From Tritrichomonas musculus (taxonomy: Eukaryota > Parabasalia > Tritrichomonadida > Tritrichomonadidae): DNA of 64,000 bases. Below, one piece after another: positions 31,638 through 42,140 of the stretch (position 1 is its first letter; the number at the start of each line of letters is the position of its first letter). Under the pieces are notes generated by a model. The model was not told the origin of the DNA. It did no database searches and worked only from the letters and a program-made list of their open reading frames with translations. The translations under genes were made by a program, and so were the position numbers. The DNA lies in contig JAPFFF010000007.1 in the NCBI GenBank assembly GCA_039105265.1, forward strand, positions 2,356,001-2,420,000. The letters are read 5' to 3'.

Positions 31638-33230
31638 ATGCTTTCTATGAACATTGATTTTCCTCTTCAAGAAATTGATATATCAGACACTCCTGAAGAA
31701 GAAGTTTTACTTGTCAGCGACTTACCAATTAATAGACAAATTAAATTTTCATTTATCTTACCAATCTTTTTTTTTGTTGTTTTTATCCTTGTTTCAATTT
31801 TTCTCCCCAGCGCCGAATTTACACAATCAATTGATGATAATTTAACGAAATCTTCACAATTTTCAGTTTGGAATACTGTTTCTCAAATGGCTCCAATTTA
31901 TAAATATATTAAACTTAAATTTGATATTAAAGGTCCAAATTCTGATTTAAAATTGAATTTTAGCGGAAATGTCGATATAAAAATTTATGAAAACAATATT
32001 TTGCTACATAATTTTGACTATAATATTTCAACACACTCAATATCAGAACCTATCTATCTTTTTACCAGTCAATTAATTGATTTCGATAAAATTGTTACCG
32101 CCTTTAATTTTACAACATCAAAAGAGCTTGAAGGAAATTTTTTCTCCTCAATCACAACAACAACGATGAGCACAATTTGCTCACTCTTTATTAGCTTCAT
32201 AAGAATTCAATTTTCTTTATTCCTCTTCTTTTCATTATTTGGTAGTACAAACTTTATTTTTGATATTGATTCATCGTTAAATAAAAATGAGAAAAATGAC
32301 AAAGCTAAAAAGGCACCTAAAACAATAGAACAAAAAATTACATTCTTTTTAATTTTATCAGCATTCTTTTATGCCGATCCTCTTGATGTTATTAATTTGA
32401 ATTATCCTTCAAAATTCAGTAGAACGATCACAATTTTCCTTAGAGATTTTTTTTATTCATATTTAGTTTTTTATATAAATGCCATCTTTTCTTATTTTAC
32501 TCGCGATCCTCTTGAAAATCAATTGATCAGCCTTTTATTCCCATATCTATATATGGCTGTTAGTCTTATTCTATTTTGGATCAATGACGCCGATATATAT
32601 TTGCAAAATGAAGCAAAAGTGCTTCCACTTTCTGATTCTTCATCATCATTACTATTGGACAGCTTACCTGATTTTCCAACACTCGAAAACTTTTCTAACC
32701 TTCATTTTTTATTTTACATATTTCTTTTTGTTTCAATAATAATACAAATAGTCATATCTGGAATTAATGTTCGCAAAAACCGAATTGAACAGACCCAACG
32801 ATGGATTTTTTACACATCTACTTCATTATCTCTTTTGTTATTGATAAGCGTTTATATATTTTTAAAGATATTTTTCGTCTCACTCATTGAGCAAACCATT
32901 TTTGATCAAGTTTATGTATTGGTTGTTTCTTTGTGTTATGTAATGATAATGGAGTTTGGTCATGAAGAAACAAATATTGAAAAGAAAGATCTTTATATAA
33001 TGCACGATGAAGATAATAAAAGAATTAATGGCGATATCGGCGGATCTATCAATGACCACTCTCTTGAAGTTGACCAAGATTTGGAAAAATTAAATGAAAA
33101 GAAGAATAAAAGTGTTAGTGAAAATATGAATTCGCAAGAGGATGTATCAAAAAATGAACTTGAAAAACCACCAGAAATTCAAGTGATGCCAGTTGAAATT
33201 CCTAGTAATCAAGCAGATAACCAAAACTAG
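31638..33230 (+). CDS. Multi-pass membrane protein, Wntless/TMEM181-like topology
   Basis: 530 residues. A cytosolic N-terminus (1-35) is followed by a first membrane segment at about 37-58 (FILPIFFFVVFILVSIFL). A hydrophilic, beta-rich domain of about 120 residues with N-glycosylation-type sites (NFSG, NIST, NFTT) comes next. Then about six or seven hydrophobic segments follow (near 180, 230, 275, 300, 350, 385 and 415) and a charged cytosolic tail of about 90 residues. One membrane segment, a lumenal domain and a cluster of further segments is the plan of GOST/Wntless/TMEM181-type proteins in the secretory pathway. The assignment rests on topology only; no diagnostic motif was recognised. 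Confidence 0.75.
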   Translation: MLSMNIDFPLQEIDISDTPEEEVLLVSDLPINRQIKFSFILPIFFFVVFILVSIFLPSAEFTQSIDDNLTKSSQFSVWNTVSQMAPIYKYIKLKFDIKGPNSDLKLNFSGNVDIKIYENNILLHNFDYNISTHSISEPIYLFTSQLIDFDKIVTAFNFTTSKELEGNFFSSITTTTMSTICSLFISFIRIQFSLFLFFSLFGSTNFIFDIDSSLNKNEKNDKAKKAPKTIEQKITFFLILSAFFYADPLDVINLNYPSKFSRTITIFLRDFFYSYLVFYINAIFSYFTRDPLENQLISLLFPYLYMAVSLILFWINDADIYLQNEAKVLPLSDSSSSLLLDSLPDFPTLENFSNLHFLFYIFLFVSIIIQIVISGINVRKNRIEQTQRWIFYTSTSLSLLLLISVYIFLKIFFVSLIEQTIFDQVYVLVVSLCYVMIMEFGHEETNIEKKDLYIMHDEDNKRINGDIGGSINDHSLEVDQDLEKLNEKKNKSVSENMNSQEDVSKNELEKPPEIQVMPVEIPSNQADNQN

Positions 33231-33468
33231 ATTTTTTTTATTTCTTATATATTTTTATTAATTTGTCAGTTATATAAATATTTATTTTTTTAGACTAAAT
33301 TAATTCAATATTATTGAATCAATAATTATTTACGAAAGCATATCTTTATTATTCAATGAATATCCATCAATAATTATAAAATATTTTTTAAATAAACATT
33401 CAATTTTTTGAGATACATAATTGAATAATTTGAATAACATAATAAAATATGTACGTTTAATTATTCAT

Positions 33469-34680
33469 ATGAAAACAAATAAGAAAAGCTTTAACGAGAT
33501 TCCACAAACCAAAACAAAAGCGAAATTATTGAAAGTAAACGCTCAACTCAATAATTTAGATAAAGAAATTAATTCTATTCAAAATGAATTAAACAAATCT
33601 AAATCTTTATCTTCTGATAATATACTAGATGATGTATCAATTTTTCCCGAAAAAAGAAAAAAATACCGTTTATATAAAAAATCAATTCAAGTAATGAATA
33701 AAAGAGCGGAAAATGCTATTAACGAAGAAGATCCTGTAGACCTTATTCCTCAAAATAAACCAAAAATACATATAAAAGGATATAAACCTCCATCTGAGAG
33801 AATTTTCGACGTAAACGAAAGAAAAATGAAACTTGTTAAAAGAATTCAAGAAGAAAATGAAAGAAGGATTGCAGATGATTGCACATTTAAACCTAAAATT
33901 AACCAAATTAGTAAAGAAATTGAATATGATCCAAACCATTTAATCCAACCAAAGAGGAAACAAGATTCCCCAGCTGAACAAACCGATCAAAAGAAAAGAA
34001 AAAATTATGATGAAATGAATGGGATTGGAATTTATGAAAGACAGATTCAAAAGAACATATATCACCAACCAGAAGTTGAAAAAGGAATTGTAATTTCACC
34101 TCGCTCAGAAAAAAACATGATTGAACGACTTACAAAGCCAAAGGAAGATCCAAATGACCATTTAAATGCACCAAAAGAACTCAAAAATTACGCAACAAAA
34201 CAAGGAACAATGCGATTAGTAGCCAAGTCAATTAAAAGATATGAACCTGAGGTACAAATAGAAGCAAAACCAAAAAGCTTAATGAATAGAAAGAGTAAAG
34301 AAATTACCAAAAATACAAAAGTTGATCTTTACGAAGAATATCTAGAAGCTAAAGAAAGAGTCAAGCAAAAAAATGATGAAGTTATTGAATGGAGAAAGTT
34401 AACAGAAAAAAAAGAAAGCCGTAATAACGAGCAAGTGAGATACAAGAAGATTCGTACAGATCAGAATCCTAATGTTGCAGGAATGGACGATTATATTGAT
34501 AGGATGAAAAAGAGGCCTGTTAAAAAAGAAGAAGTTATACGTCGAGTTAACCCTGGTATAATTGTGGCAAAACCTTTCAATTTTGAAATTCGTGATGAAA
34601 TTAGAAAGAATAGCAAACCAATCGAAGATGATGATTTTCTTGCGGAAATAAGCGACATCTTGCGCCAAGTTCAATACTAA
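33469..34680 (+). CDS. Lys-rich coiled-coil protein with TFKPKI motif
   Basis: 403 residues from the first ATG at 33469; the frame is open a further 48 bp upstream without an ATG. It is highly basic and charged. It contains an N-terminal coiled coil (about 15-50: LLKVNAQLNNLDKEINSIQN) and the segment RIQEENERRIADDCTFKPKI near residue 130. The (C/T)TFKPKI word is common in flagellar and cytoskeletal proteins of protists, often next to microtubule-associated coiled coils. A second coiled coil lies near 285-320 (LYEEYLEAKERVKQKNDEVI). No enzyme motif. It sits between the membrane protein and DNAAF1 on the same strand. A cytoskeletal role is inference. Confidence 0.75.
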   Translation: MKTNKKSFNEIPQTKTKAKLLKVNAQLNNLDKEINSIQNELNKSKSLSSDNILDDVSIFPEKRKKYRLYKKSIQVMNKRAENAINEEDPVDLIPQNKPKIHIKGYKPPSERIFDVNERKMKLVKRIQEENERRIADDCTFKPKINQISKEIEYDPNHLIQPKRKQDSPAEQTDQKKRKNYDEMNGIGIYERQIQKNIYHQPEVEKGIVISPRSEKNMIERLTKPKEDPNDHLNAPKELKNYATKQGTMRLVAKSIKRYEPEVQIEAKPKSLMNRKSKEITKNTKVDLYEEYLEAKERVKQKNDEVIEWRKLTEKKESRNNEQVRYKKIRTDQNPNVAGMDDYIDRMKKRPVKKEEVIRRVNPGIIVAKPFNFEIRDEIRKNSKPIEDDDFLAEISDILRQVQY

Positions 34681-34997
34681 TAATATTATTATTAATATAG
34701 ATATAATATCAAAATTAAAGACAGGAAAAGCATTTTGACTACGTTATTTTGCTAAAATTTCATTTGTTTTGACAACGGAGGAATACTTTGAATCGCTTAA
34801 ATTATTATTATTTCAAGTCTTGAAATTCATGAAAGTAAAGAATGATAGCTAAATAACAACTCAAATTAAATCAAAATGCAAGTTGCCTTGATTATATCAT
34901 TTATTAAATGATTAAGGAAAGCAATCGCGAAATACTAACGTTAGTATTTTTACATTCGACCATTTATGAAATAACGTGTTTTTTGAATAATAAACGT
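34681..34997. other. Intergenic region before DNAAF1
   Basis: About 320 bp AT-rich. Contains the short inverted words CTAACGTTAG at about 34936. Nothing else recognised. Confidence 0.4.
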
Positions 34998-35012
34998 TCA
35001 TGCTCATTTTTA
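34998..35012 (+). promoter_or_regulatory. Inr-like element of DNAAF1
   Basis: TCATGCTCATTTTTA lies directly before the ATG at 35014 and resembles the trichomonad Inr, with one base less in the spacer. Confidence 0.35.
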
Positions 35013-35013
35013 A

Positions 35014-36048
35014 ATGAGTGATTTTGAAGAAGAAGAAGATAAAGGGCATCCCATTTCCAAAAAAGATATAAAAGAAGCTATAAAGAAGCACAAACTCTAC
35101 ACCACTCCTGAATTGAATGAAGTACTTTATCTTCATTATCAAGGATTTACTCAAATCCAAAACTTAGAACCATTCGTTAATTTAAAAGCACTCTGGTTGA
35201 ATAACAATGCAATATCCAAAATCGAAGGACTCGATGAACTTAAAAATCTTACTTGCCTCTACCTTGCAAATAATTTGATTGAAGAAATTTCTGGTTTAGA
35301 AAAACTCGAAAAGCTTGATACACTTGTTTTATCAAGTAACTTCATTACTAAAATTGAAAATCTTTCGGGTTGCAAGAGTTTAACAACTTTGTCTCTTGAT
35401 CATAATAAAATAAGAGAGCCAGAATGGCTATCTGGCTTGGTTGAGGCACCTACAATTACAATTTTAAATTTAGATGAGAACCAGATCAAAAAAGAAGATT
35501 TTTTGGATATAATAAAACCATTAACTTTATTACGTGTGCTCAGGATGAATGGAAATGAAGTTACAAGAAACATGAAAAATTATCGTCGTCGCGTTATTTT
35601 AGGTTTTCCAGATTTACAATTTCTTGACGATTCTCCTGTTACGGAAGACGATCGAAGATTAGCAAAAGCATGGGAAGCAGGTGGTTTGGAGGCTGAGCGT
35701 AAAGAAAGAGAAATAATTAAAAAAGAAAAAGACGAAATTAGAGATGAACACATGAGAAAATTTCATGAACTTGTTAACAAAGGAAAAAACAAAAGCACAC
35801 AAAATAATAATGAAAATGAATCAGAAAAAGAAAAGATCATGGACCATGAGGAAGATTCTAATGTTACCAATATTCAGAAAGAAGAGCAAGACAGCTTCTT
35901 TATCACTAAACAGACTTCTGAACCAATTCGGTCAGATAATCCAATAGATATTCATAGCAATACAGATATTCAGAGCGAAATTGTTAATGAGGACGTTCAA
36001 AATCACAAAATTGTAATTATTGATGATAGTGCTAATGATATTGATTAA
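35014..36048 (+). CDS. DNAAF1: Dynein axonemal assembly factor 1 (LRRC50/ODA7)
   Basis: 344 residues. The N-terminus (residues about 15-50: [37 protein letters not shown]) matches the DNAAF1 signature (HKLY.TP.LN..LYLH..GF..I.NLE). SDS22-type leucine-rich repeats cover about 50-185, then the LRR cap with [20 protein letters not shown] and the conserved [20 protein letters not shown]. The long C-terminal region of animal DNAAF1 is replaced by a short charged tail. Known role: cytoplasmic pre-assembly of axonemal dynein arms. Its presence fits a flagellated organism and excludes aflagellate AT-rich protists such as Entamoeba or Dictyostelium. Confidence 0.95.
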   Translation: MSDFEEEEDKGHPISKKDIKEAIKKHKLYTTPELNEVLYLHYQGFTQIQNLEPFVNLKALWLNNNAISKIEGLDELKNLTCLYLANNLIEEISGLEKLEKLDTLVLSSNFITKIENLSGCKSLTTLSLDHNKIREPEWLSGLVEAPTITILNLDENQIKKEDFLDIIKPLTLLRVLRMNGNEVTRNMKNYRRRVILGFPDLQFLDDSPVTEDDRRLAKAWEAGGLEAERKEREIIKKEKDEIRDEHMRKFHELVNKGKNKSTQNNNENESEKEKIMDHEEDSNVTNIQKEEQDSFFITKQTSEPIRSDNPIDIHSNTDIQSEIVNEDVQNHKIVIIDDSANDID

Positions 36049-36172
36049 ATTGTATTCAATTTATAAATTTTATTATTATTATTTTTTTTTTTTTTTGAAT
36101 ATAACGAATTAGAATTTTAAATTTGAATTTTTAATATAAAACAAAAAAATAATAAAAATGTAATTTTCCTAT

Positions 36173-37555
36173 TCAAGTATTTGCATTGCTCTCATTAGCT
36201 TTGTTAAGTGTTGTAGAATCAGATTGATTAATAAGTAACTTCACTGGAATTTGGGGCTGAGAATTCATTTTTTTAGGATAACACTGAATATATTGCTGGC
36301 TTTTTGCATCAACCCGAGGCAATGGACCTTGAAGAGGTACACCTTTTCTCATTACGATATTTCCGCTTTTTTTAAGAACAGGGATTTTGTTTCCGGCAAA
36401 TTTTCTCATTCTTGCATTTGTCATATACACTCTAATCTGTTTTCTTGAAAGATTTGTTTGCTTTTCAAGCATTATTAGATCTTTGTTTTCGGCATAAGGA
36501 TGATCAATATGATCGTATATAAATTTCTCTAGTAACATTTTTTGCTGAGGTGAAAAATTTTGTCTTGGCTTGCATTTCTTCTTTTGCAGAATTTCATTTT
36601 GAACCGGCTGAGCTAATTTGTCGTTTTCGTTTACATTTTTGATATTTTCCTCAGCTTCATAAGTTTCGTTCGGATCTTTTTGGGCAGTTTTTTTATTTTT
36701 ATTTTTAGATTGAAGTCTCTGCATTTGCTGAATTTGTTGAAGTTTTTGAAAATTTGACATTTGCATTAATTGTTCTTGATGTTGCAATGCAAATTGAATT
36801 CCAGGTACATTTAATGGATGCTGAATTATTTTTTCTTTCATTTTTTTAGCTAGTAATTGCTGCTGTTGATGCTGCTGATTAATGTAGGAAATTTGTGGTT
36901 GGCTTTTATTTGCAACTGAGGTATTATTTTGATCAGAAATCATATTAGTTTTATTATCATGATCTGATAATAGATTTTGCTCTTCTTTTACAGGATTATT
37001 ATTTGATATTGATATAAAATCTATTGCATTTGAATTGCTTTTCGGAAACTGTGATGATTTAATTTGAAGGCTTTGAGAATTAAAATTTGGATCGCTTTGC
37101 TGAAAACTTAATGATGAAACATTCCCATTATTATCTGATTCCAGATTTAATTGAGGATTGTAATTATTTTGAGATAACGTGTAATTATTTTTATTAAAGC
37201 TTTCTTCATTTAATAAATCTTTTTTGGTATGATATTTCCTTTTCTGATAAATTATTGGAGCCGTTGTATTATTAACATTAACGGTTGGCATCAAATTGTA
37301 ATTGTTTGGATAAAAAGATTGGCGATTTCCCATCATTGGAGTGTTAATCTGAAGCATAAATCGGGGACGCGGCCAAATAGCACAGACAGAACTTCTTTTT
37401 GAAGTATTCATACAATTTTCAGAATGTGGATCAAAATCAACTTCGTACATGTATTGATCATAAAACGATTTATACCTGTCATGCATAGTAACCGGCTCAT
37501 TACTGGGCAGGAGAGAGTGTCTGCTCCTTTTGTTTTTTATCTCGTGCTGCATCAT
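36173..37555 (-). CDS. Homeodomain protein, TALE-like
   Basis: 460 residues from the ATG at 37555. Most of the protein is Gln/Asn-rich and disordered. A homeodomain lies at about 327-386: KPRQNFSPQQKMLLEKFIYD, then DHPYAENKDLIMLEKQTNLS and RKQIRVYMTNARMRKF. The HPY segment between helices 1 and 2 corresponds to the HPYP insertion of TALE (PBC/KN) homeodomains. In the recognition helix the usual WFINARR is VYMTNARMR: Asn51 and Arg53 are kept but Trp48 and Phe49 are changed to Tyr and Met. A basic tail follows. Predicted nuclear DNA-binding regulator; target unknown. Convergent with DNAAF1, with 124 bp between the stops. Confidence 0.85.
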   Translation of the reverse strand: MMQHEIKNKRSRHSLLPSNEPVTMHDRYKSFYDQYMYEVDFDPHSENCMNTSKRSSVCAIWPRPRFMLQINTPMMGNRQSFYPNNYNLMPTVNVNNTTAPIIYQKRKYHTKKDLLNEESFNKNNYTLSQNNYNPQLNLESDNNGNVSSLSFQQSDPNFNSQSLQIKSSQFPKSNSNAIDFISISNNNPVKEEQNLLSDHDNKTNMISDQNNTSVANKSQPQISYINQQHQQQQLLAKKMKEKIIQHPLNVPGIQFALQHQEQLMQMSNFQKLQQIQQMQRLQSKNKNKKTAQKDPNETYEAEENIKNVNENDKLAQPVQNEILQKKKCKPRQNFSPQQKMLLEKFIYDHIDHPYAENKDLIMLEKQTNLSRKQIRVYMTNARMRKFAGNKIPVLKKSGNIVMRKGVPLQGPLPRVDAKSQQYIQCYPKKMNSQPQIPVKLLINQSDSTTLNKANESNANT

Positions 37556-37890
37556 GTCAATTATAATGAGATTGCTGAAAAATAGGAGAAAAATGAAATG
37601 ATTCCAAATATAATTGAATTTTGGTTGATGTCATTTTCAATTTTTAAAAATTAAAAGGTTTATTGAGAAAATTCATTCAATTATAAATCAATAATTGAAA
37701 AAGTGAAATAAAATTTTATAAATCTTATTTTTTTTCGTGAAAGATTTTTATTTAGGAACATAATTCATTATTAATTTCTGCTTTATTACAAAAACTAGTA
37801 GAAAATTAGAAGAATTATGCTATTTTATTAATTTAGATTAATATAATTTAATATATATATATATATATAATTTTATAAAAATAACAAAGC
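37556..37890. other. Intergenic region
   Basis: 335 bp between the homeobox gene start and the RPAP1-like gene stop (both minus strand). It includes a TA dinucleotide run near 37853-37868. No other structure seen. Confidence 0.5.
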
Positions 37891-39966
37891 TTATTTATCC
37901 ATAAATGATAAAATTTTTGATGACCAAAACTCAGGAAGTCTTTTACAGTGCTCAAAAAATACTTCTCCAGATGTTTCTCCTTTATGTAAAATCAAATATG
38001 ATTTTAATTGATGAACTGCAATCATTAGAAAGTCTGTTTCTACTGGTCTACTTTCTCTCAAAGTTTGAACCATGCAGGCAAGTACTTCTCTATCGTCTTC
38101 CATTACATTTATAACATCTTTTCTCACATTTTTCATTGTTATTCGTGAAAGATACCTCGAACAACTTGTCCAAAAGTTTTGTCTAACTTCTGGATCAGCA
38201 CCTTTTGAAATGCAAAAATAAGCCATTTTTTGAAAAGATGGTATTTCAAAACAGTCGAACAAAAATCGTTCAAAATAATTAGAAAGATCTAATGGTCTTA
38301 ATGATTTTGGAGGAAGTGGGTCTTCAAATCTATCTAAAAAATCGCAAATGATATCTGATATCTCATTTTCATCTTGTCTGTCAAAAACAGGGAGGCTGTA
38401 GTGCATTGGAAAGTGAATTCCAATATTTAAAATTTGATTAATCTGTGATTTGTCGCATTTAGAAAGGTGACCAAAAAGCTCGTTCGGATCAACTGGTCTT
38501 TCATTTGAGATGTTCAAGCCAAAAATATTATGTGCAATCATATCAGCAGCAGGATTTGTAAAAGAGAATAGGCAAGGCAAAAGTTTTGGCAGAATATCAA
38601 GAGATCTTGTATGGAGAACATATTCTGAAAAACCACAAATAACATCACGATGTTCCCAGCATTCTTCAATTGTTTGAGGAAATTTATCTGGAATATTAAA
38701 TGTTTTTGCTGCACTATTGATCAAAGGAGACGAAATATGCTTATTGGTGAATGCCTTAATTATTACATATGATGAAGAAAATGATGCATTTTGAATAGAC
38801 TTGTTTGCTTCATCAATAGTAATTATTTCTTTACCTTCATTCTCCATAAAAGAGTATGAGCATAATGATGAAATATATTCAAGTGCAAATGGGTCTGGGC
38901 ATAATGGCAAAATGCTTGGTAGAAACTTTTTATAATTTTCAATATTTTCAGCACGAGATAATAGAATTGCTAAAACTAATGGTGGAAGTTTTTCTAAAAC
39001 TTCAGTACTTGGCAATTCTTTGATAAACCGTAAGACTACTGCAGCTTCTTTAACTAACTCAAGTTTTCTTTTATATTGAGCTTCATCTTGATCAACGTTC
39101 TTTTCAGAAAAAGATTCAATAACAGAAAGGGCTTGCTCTTTAGCAAAAACAGTTCCCCAATTAATGAATACACTCCGACTTAAGTGAAAGAGATAAATGG
39201 ATGGTGGAAGTTTTGACAATTTTGTTATATCAAATTGTGTTTTTGAAGCAATATGAGCTAAAAAATCGAGACAAACTTCATTTTTAAGTGATGCTTCAAT
39301 AAAATCGGATGCATATGTTGCGAATTCAAGCGTCATAACAGTGTCAGGTGGAATTGCAGGATAAGGATAAATTGAAAAAGGATTTTTGAATTTATATGTG
39401 AGAAGATTTGTTATCAAATCAATTGCAGCTGTTTTAACAGAAAGATTGGTGGGTGGAAAGAGAGCATTCACAGCAATAACAGGAATTTGAGCTTCTTTAA
39501 TATCTTTATCTATAATTTTTGGGTTTTTATTAACAATATTCGAAACCATTGAAATTGCAAAAGCTCTTTGAGAAGAATTTTGTGATCGACATAAAACAGC
39601 TAGCTCGTAAATTGCATAACCTGGTTTTTCAGAAGAGTCGTTATGCTGGTGCAATCCTCTTAAATGGGTTTCATCGGATTCTTTCATATTAGTAATTTCA
39701 TTTCCATTGAAATCATATCGAGAAGTTATTTTGGCAAAAGGCTTATCATTTTGATTCTCTCCCTCAAGCATTTCTTCATTCATATCTTCGGCTTCCTCTT
39801 TTTTATTGACTGTTTTTTTAACATTCATTTTTTTTAAAATAGGCTTCGCTTTTGGAAAACCATTTTCAATATTTTTTGGTTTTTTTAGAGGAGGAGGAGG
39901 GCGACTTTCATGAATTTCGATATTTTTTGCAAGTGTAGAAGAAGATAATGAGTCTTGATTACTCAT
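37891..39966 (-). CDS. RPAP1: RNA polymerase II-associated protein 1-like (RPAP1)
   Basis: 691 residues from the ATG at 39966 (MSNQDSLSSSTLAKNIEIHE). An in-frame ATG at 40032 adds 22 residues of AT-coded filler and is less likely. After a basic, proline-containing N-terminus, residues about 82-150 carry the conserved RPAP1 block: SRYDFNGNEI, LRGLHQHNDSSEKPGYAIYE, and ELAVLCRSQNSSQRAFAISM, which correspond to RF...G....GLHHH......GYTL.EL..L.RS..P.QRA.AL in other eukaryotes. The rest is a helical repeat solenoid. Shorter than animal RPAP1 (about 1400 residues). Known role: assembly and nuclear import of RNA polymerase II with GPN GTPases and chaperones. Confidence 0.82.
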   Translation of the reverse strand: MSNQDSLSSSTLAKNIEIHESRPPPPLKKPKNIENGFPKAKPILKKMNVKKTVNKKEEAEDMNEEMLEGENQNDKPFAKITSRYDFNGNEITNMKESDETHLRGLHQHNDSSEKPGYAIYELAVLCRSQNSSQRAFAISMVSNIVNKNPKIIDKDIKEAQIPVIAVNALFPPTNLSVKTAAIDLITNLLTYKFKNPFSIYPYPAIPPDTVMTLEFATYASDFIEASLKNEVCLDFLAHIASKTQFDITKLSKLPPSIYLFHLSRSVFINWGTVFAKEQALSVIESFSEKNVDQDEAQYKRKLELVKEAAVVLRFIKELPSTEVLEKLPPLVLAILLSRAENIENYKKFLPSILPLCPDPFALEYISSLCSYSFMENEGKEIITIDEANKSIQNASFSSSYVIIKAFTNKHISSPLINSAAKTFNIPDKFPQTIEECWEHRDVICGFSEYVLHTRSLDILPKLLPCLFSFTNPAADMIAHNIFGLNISNERPVDPNELFGHLSKCDKSQINQILNIGIHFPMHYSLPVFDRQDENEISDIICDFLDRFEDPLPPKSLRPLDLSNYFERFLFDCFEIPSFQKMAYFCISKGADPEVRQNFWTSCSRYLSRITMKNVRKDVINVMEDDREVLACMVQTLRESRPVETDFLMIAVHQLKSYLILHKGETSGEVFFEHCKRLPEFWSSKILSFMDK

Positions 39967-40221
39967 TAATAGACTATTTAAGCATTCAAATTTTTCAAAA
40001 TTAAAATTTTGATAAAAAAATAGGCAGAACATTAAATATGTATATAATTATTTATTGTTTTATGAGAAACCAATCTTACTTAAATGATTTAAGGGTATCC
40101 AAATTGGAAATTTTAACCGTTTTTTGGATTTTTTAAATTTTGGATAACGGCTTTGTTTTGAATTACTATTTGTCTAAACACTGTTATGACGCTTGAATTC
40201 GCAACATATGAATTCAGAGTA

Positions 40222-41205
40222 GACCTTGTAAGGGGTACCCGATTTAACCATTTTCAATCGGGTCAAAAATTTTAGGTATATTTTGACCAGGGGTCGCAAA
40301 TTACCGCCTACCCAAAGCGGTTTTTGACCCGAAATTTTTAAAATTATTTATCTCAAAATGTGGAATAAATATTTATATAAAAAAAGGTTTATTAAAAAAT
40401 TTACAAGCTTTTTAATCCTTTTTAATAAAAATTTTTATTTCATTAGAATAATGCATCTGATATTTTTCTCAAAAATTGTTTTTTGAAATTATTTTCTCTA
40501 TCATTCTATTTAATTACAATTTTTAATATCATAAAACCTTTTTTCTTGAAAGTTAATTGATTTTTATTTGTATTGTATTTTTTTCTGATTTTCATTGTCA
40601 TTTAATTTATTGTTTAGATGACTTATGAAAAGAGAAATAATACATAAATTTAAGTTATGTAATATTTTTTTATATTAAGCTTTGAAATCTACAAATTTTA
40701 AATAATATTAACTATTCATTTACTTGTTTTATATTTTTTATCTTTTTTTCAACATTTATACTATGCATTTTAGTTTATTTCGCTATTAATTAATGTTACT
40801 AATCACTTATATAATTAAAAAATTTTGGCATTTGGCTCTTTTATTTCATGTTTGAATACAATATTAAGATATATTAATAACTATTTCAGATTTTAAAAGA
40901 TTATCCTGTTTTGACAAACTATTACTTGATTTTCAAATAAAAAATTCTTTTCTAAATAAAATTTGAAATATTTCATATAACAAGTCATATCATTAAATTT
41001 TATTTTCTAAAATCAAAATTCACTTTAAAAAAATGCATGAATCAATAAAAAATTAATTATAGAACATGATTTTATAAAAAATAATCCAAAAAATACACTA
41101 GAAATAAAAGGGTCAAACGCGAACTCTTCTTTTTTTTTTTGGGTAGTGACCCCAAAAAAAAATTTGTGGTCGGGTTAATATTTTGAGGTGACCTTTCGAA
41201 GGTTT
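40222..41205. mobile_element. Non-autonomous MULE-like element
   Basis: A 984-bp segment is flanked by an identical 11-bp direct repeat AATTCAGAGTA (40211-40221 and 41206-41216), the duplication size made by Mutator-like transposons. The ends are imperfectly inverted (ACCTTGTAAGGGGTACCC on the left against ACCTTCGAAAGGTCACCT on the right, 12 of 18 positions), with further GGGTC/GACCC words inside both ends. The interior is AT-rich with no transposase frame. Family inferred from duplication length only. Confidence 0.55.
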
Positions 41206-41216
41206 AATTCAGAGTA

Positions 41217-42021
41217 TGGGTCACCAAATATCTAGCCTGGATTTTTTGATAAATTAAATTTATATTTTATAAATTAAATATATAAATTTATAAATGCGAT
41301 TTATTTAAAAATATTACGTTTTTTTTTTTAGATATTTAATGTATAAAATAATTTTACAAACATTCAAAATAAATAAAAAATAATTCAAAAAAATATTACA
41401 ATATTCAAAAAGTCAAATAAAAAAAATAATTATCTTTATTTTGTGCCATTATTATATATTTAAATTATCTTATAAAATAAATATATATAAAATATTTTAT
41501 GATTTTTTAGTTTTTTCTTATATTTTTTAATAAATAAAAATCTTACCCGTAGTAATATCGACGTTACAGATTTGCGCCATTTTTATTTTAATCATATAAA
41601 AATAATAATTCAAAATTTCAAAAGGCTTTTGAAAAAAAAAAATATGTTTTTTGTATATAGAATTTTCAATCAAAAATAAAAATCATTTAAAAAACAAAAA
41701 CAACAAAGTTCAATTATCTTTTGAAAAAAGTAATTTTATATTTTATGTTGAAGAAGTTTGAATCATAATAAATAAATATTTGTTTCAATATAAAAGTATT
41801 TCGGATGAAAATATAATAGCAAGCAATAAAACTATTATAATATTTTTTATATATTTTATACAAATAAAAAGCATTGAAATTATTATTGCTTTTCATTCAT
41901 ATAGTAAATTGGCTTTCTGTTGCAAATAAAATGTTTTTTTATTTAATAAGATTCTTGAAAATTATAGATTACTTGATATTTTTAATTAAATAGTACATTT
42001 TTTTTTTTTTTTTTGAGGAAA
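41217..42021. other. Gene-free AT-rich spacer
   Basis: Contains the left copy of the 44-bp inverted sequence (41543-41586) and a T-run at about 42000. A 60-codon frame at 41714-41896 has A/T-driven composition and is not called. Confidence 0.5.
41543..41586 (-). repeat. 44-bp dispersed inverted sequence, left copy
   Basis: Matches 55075-55118 in inverted orientation with a single difference. On the minus strand it includes an ATG and 12 codons (MAQICNVDITTG) and then diverges; the single difference is synonymous (TGT/TGC). Confidence 0.7.
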
Positions 42022-42077
42022 TTTTCAGAGAACCCAGGTTCTGTGAAAATATCAGCACCCCCCTCTCAAAAAGTTGA
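42022..42077 (+). repeat. Inverted repeat arm, left
   Basis: Ends in ATATCAGCACC, a C-run and TCTCAAAAAGTT, preceded by the palindromic GAACCCAGGTTC. It is the inverted counterpart of 45064-45118 and lies next to a T-run. Confidence 0.6.
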
Positions 42078-42140
42078 TTTTTTGGCGGTTGATATTGGTT
42101 TCATAAAATTAACATTAAACACTTTATCTTTTATTTCTTT

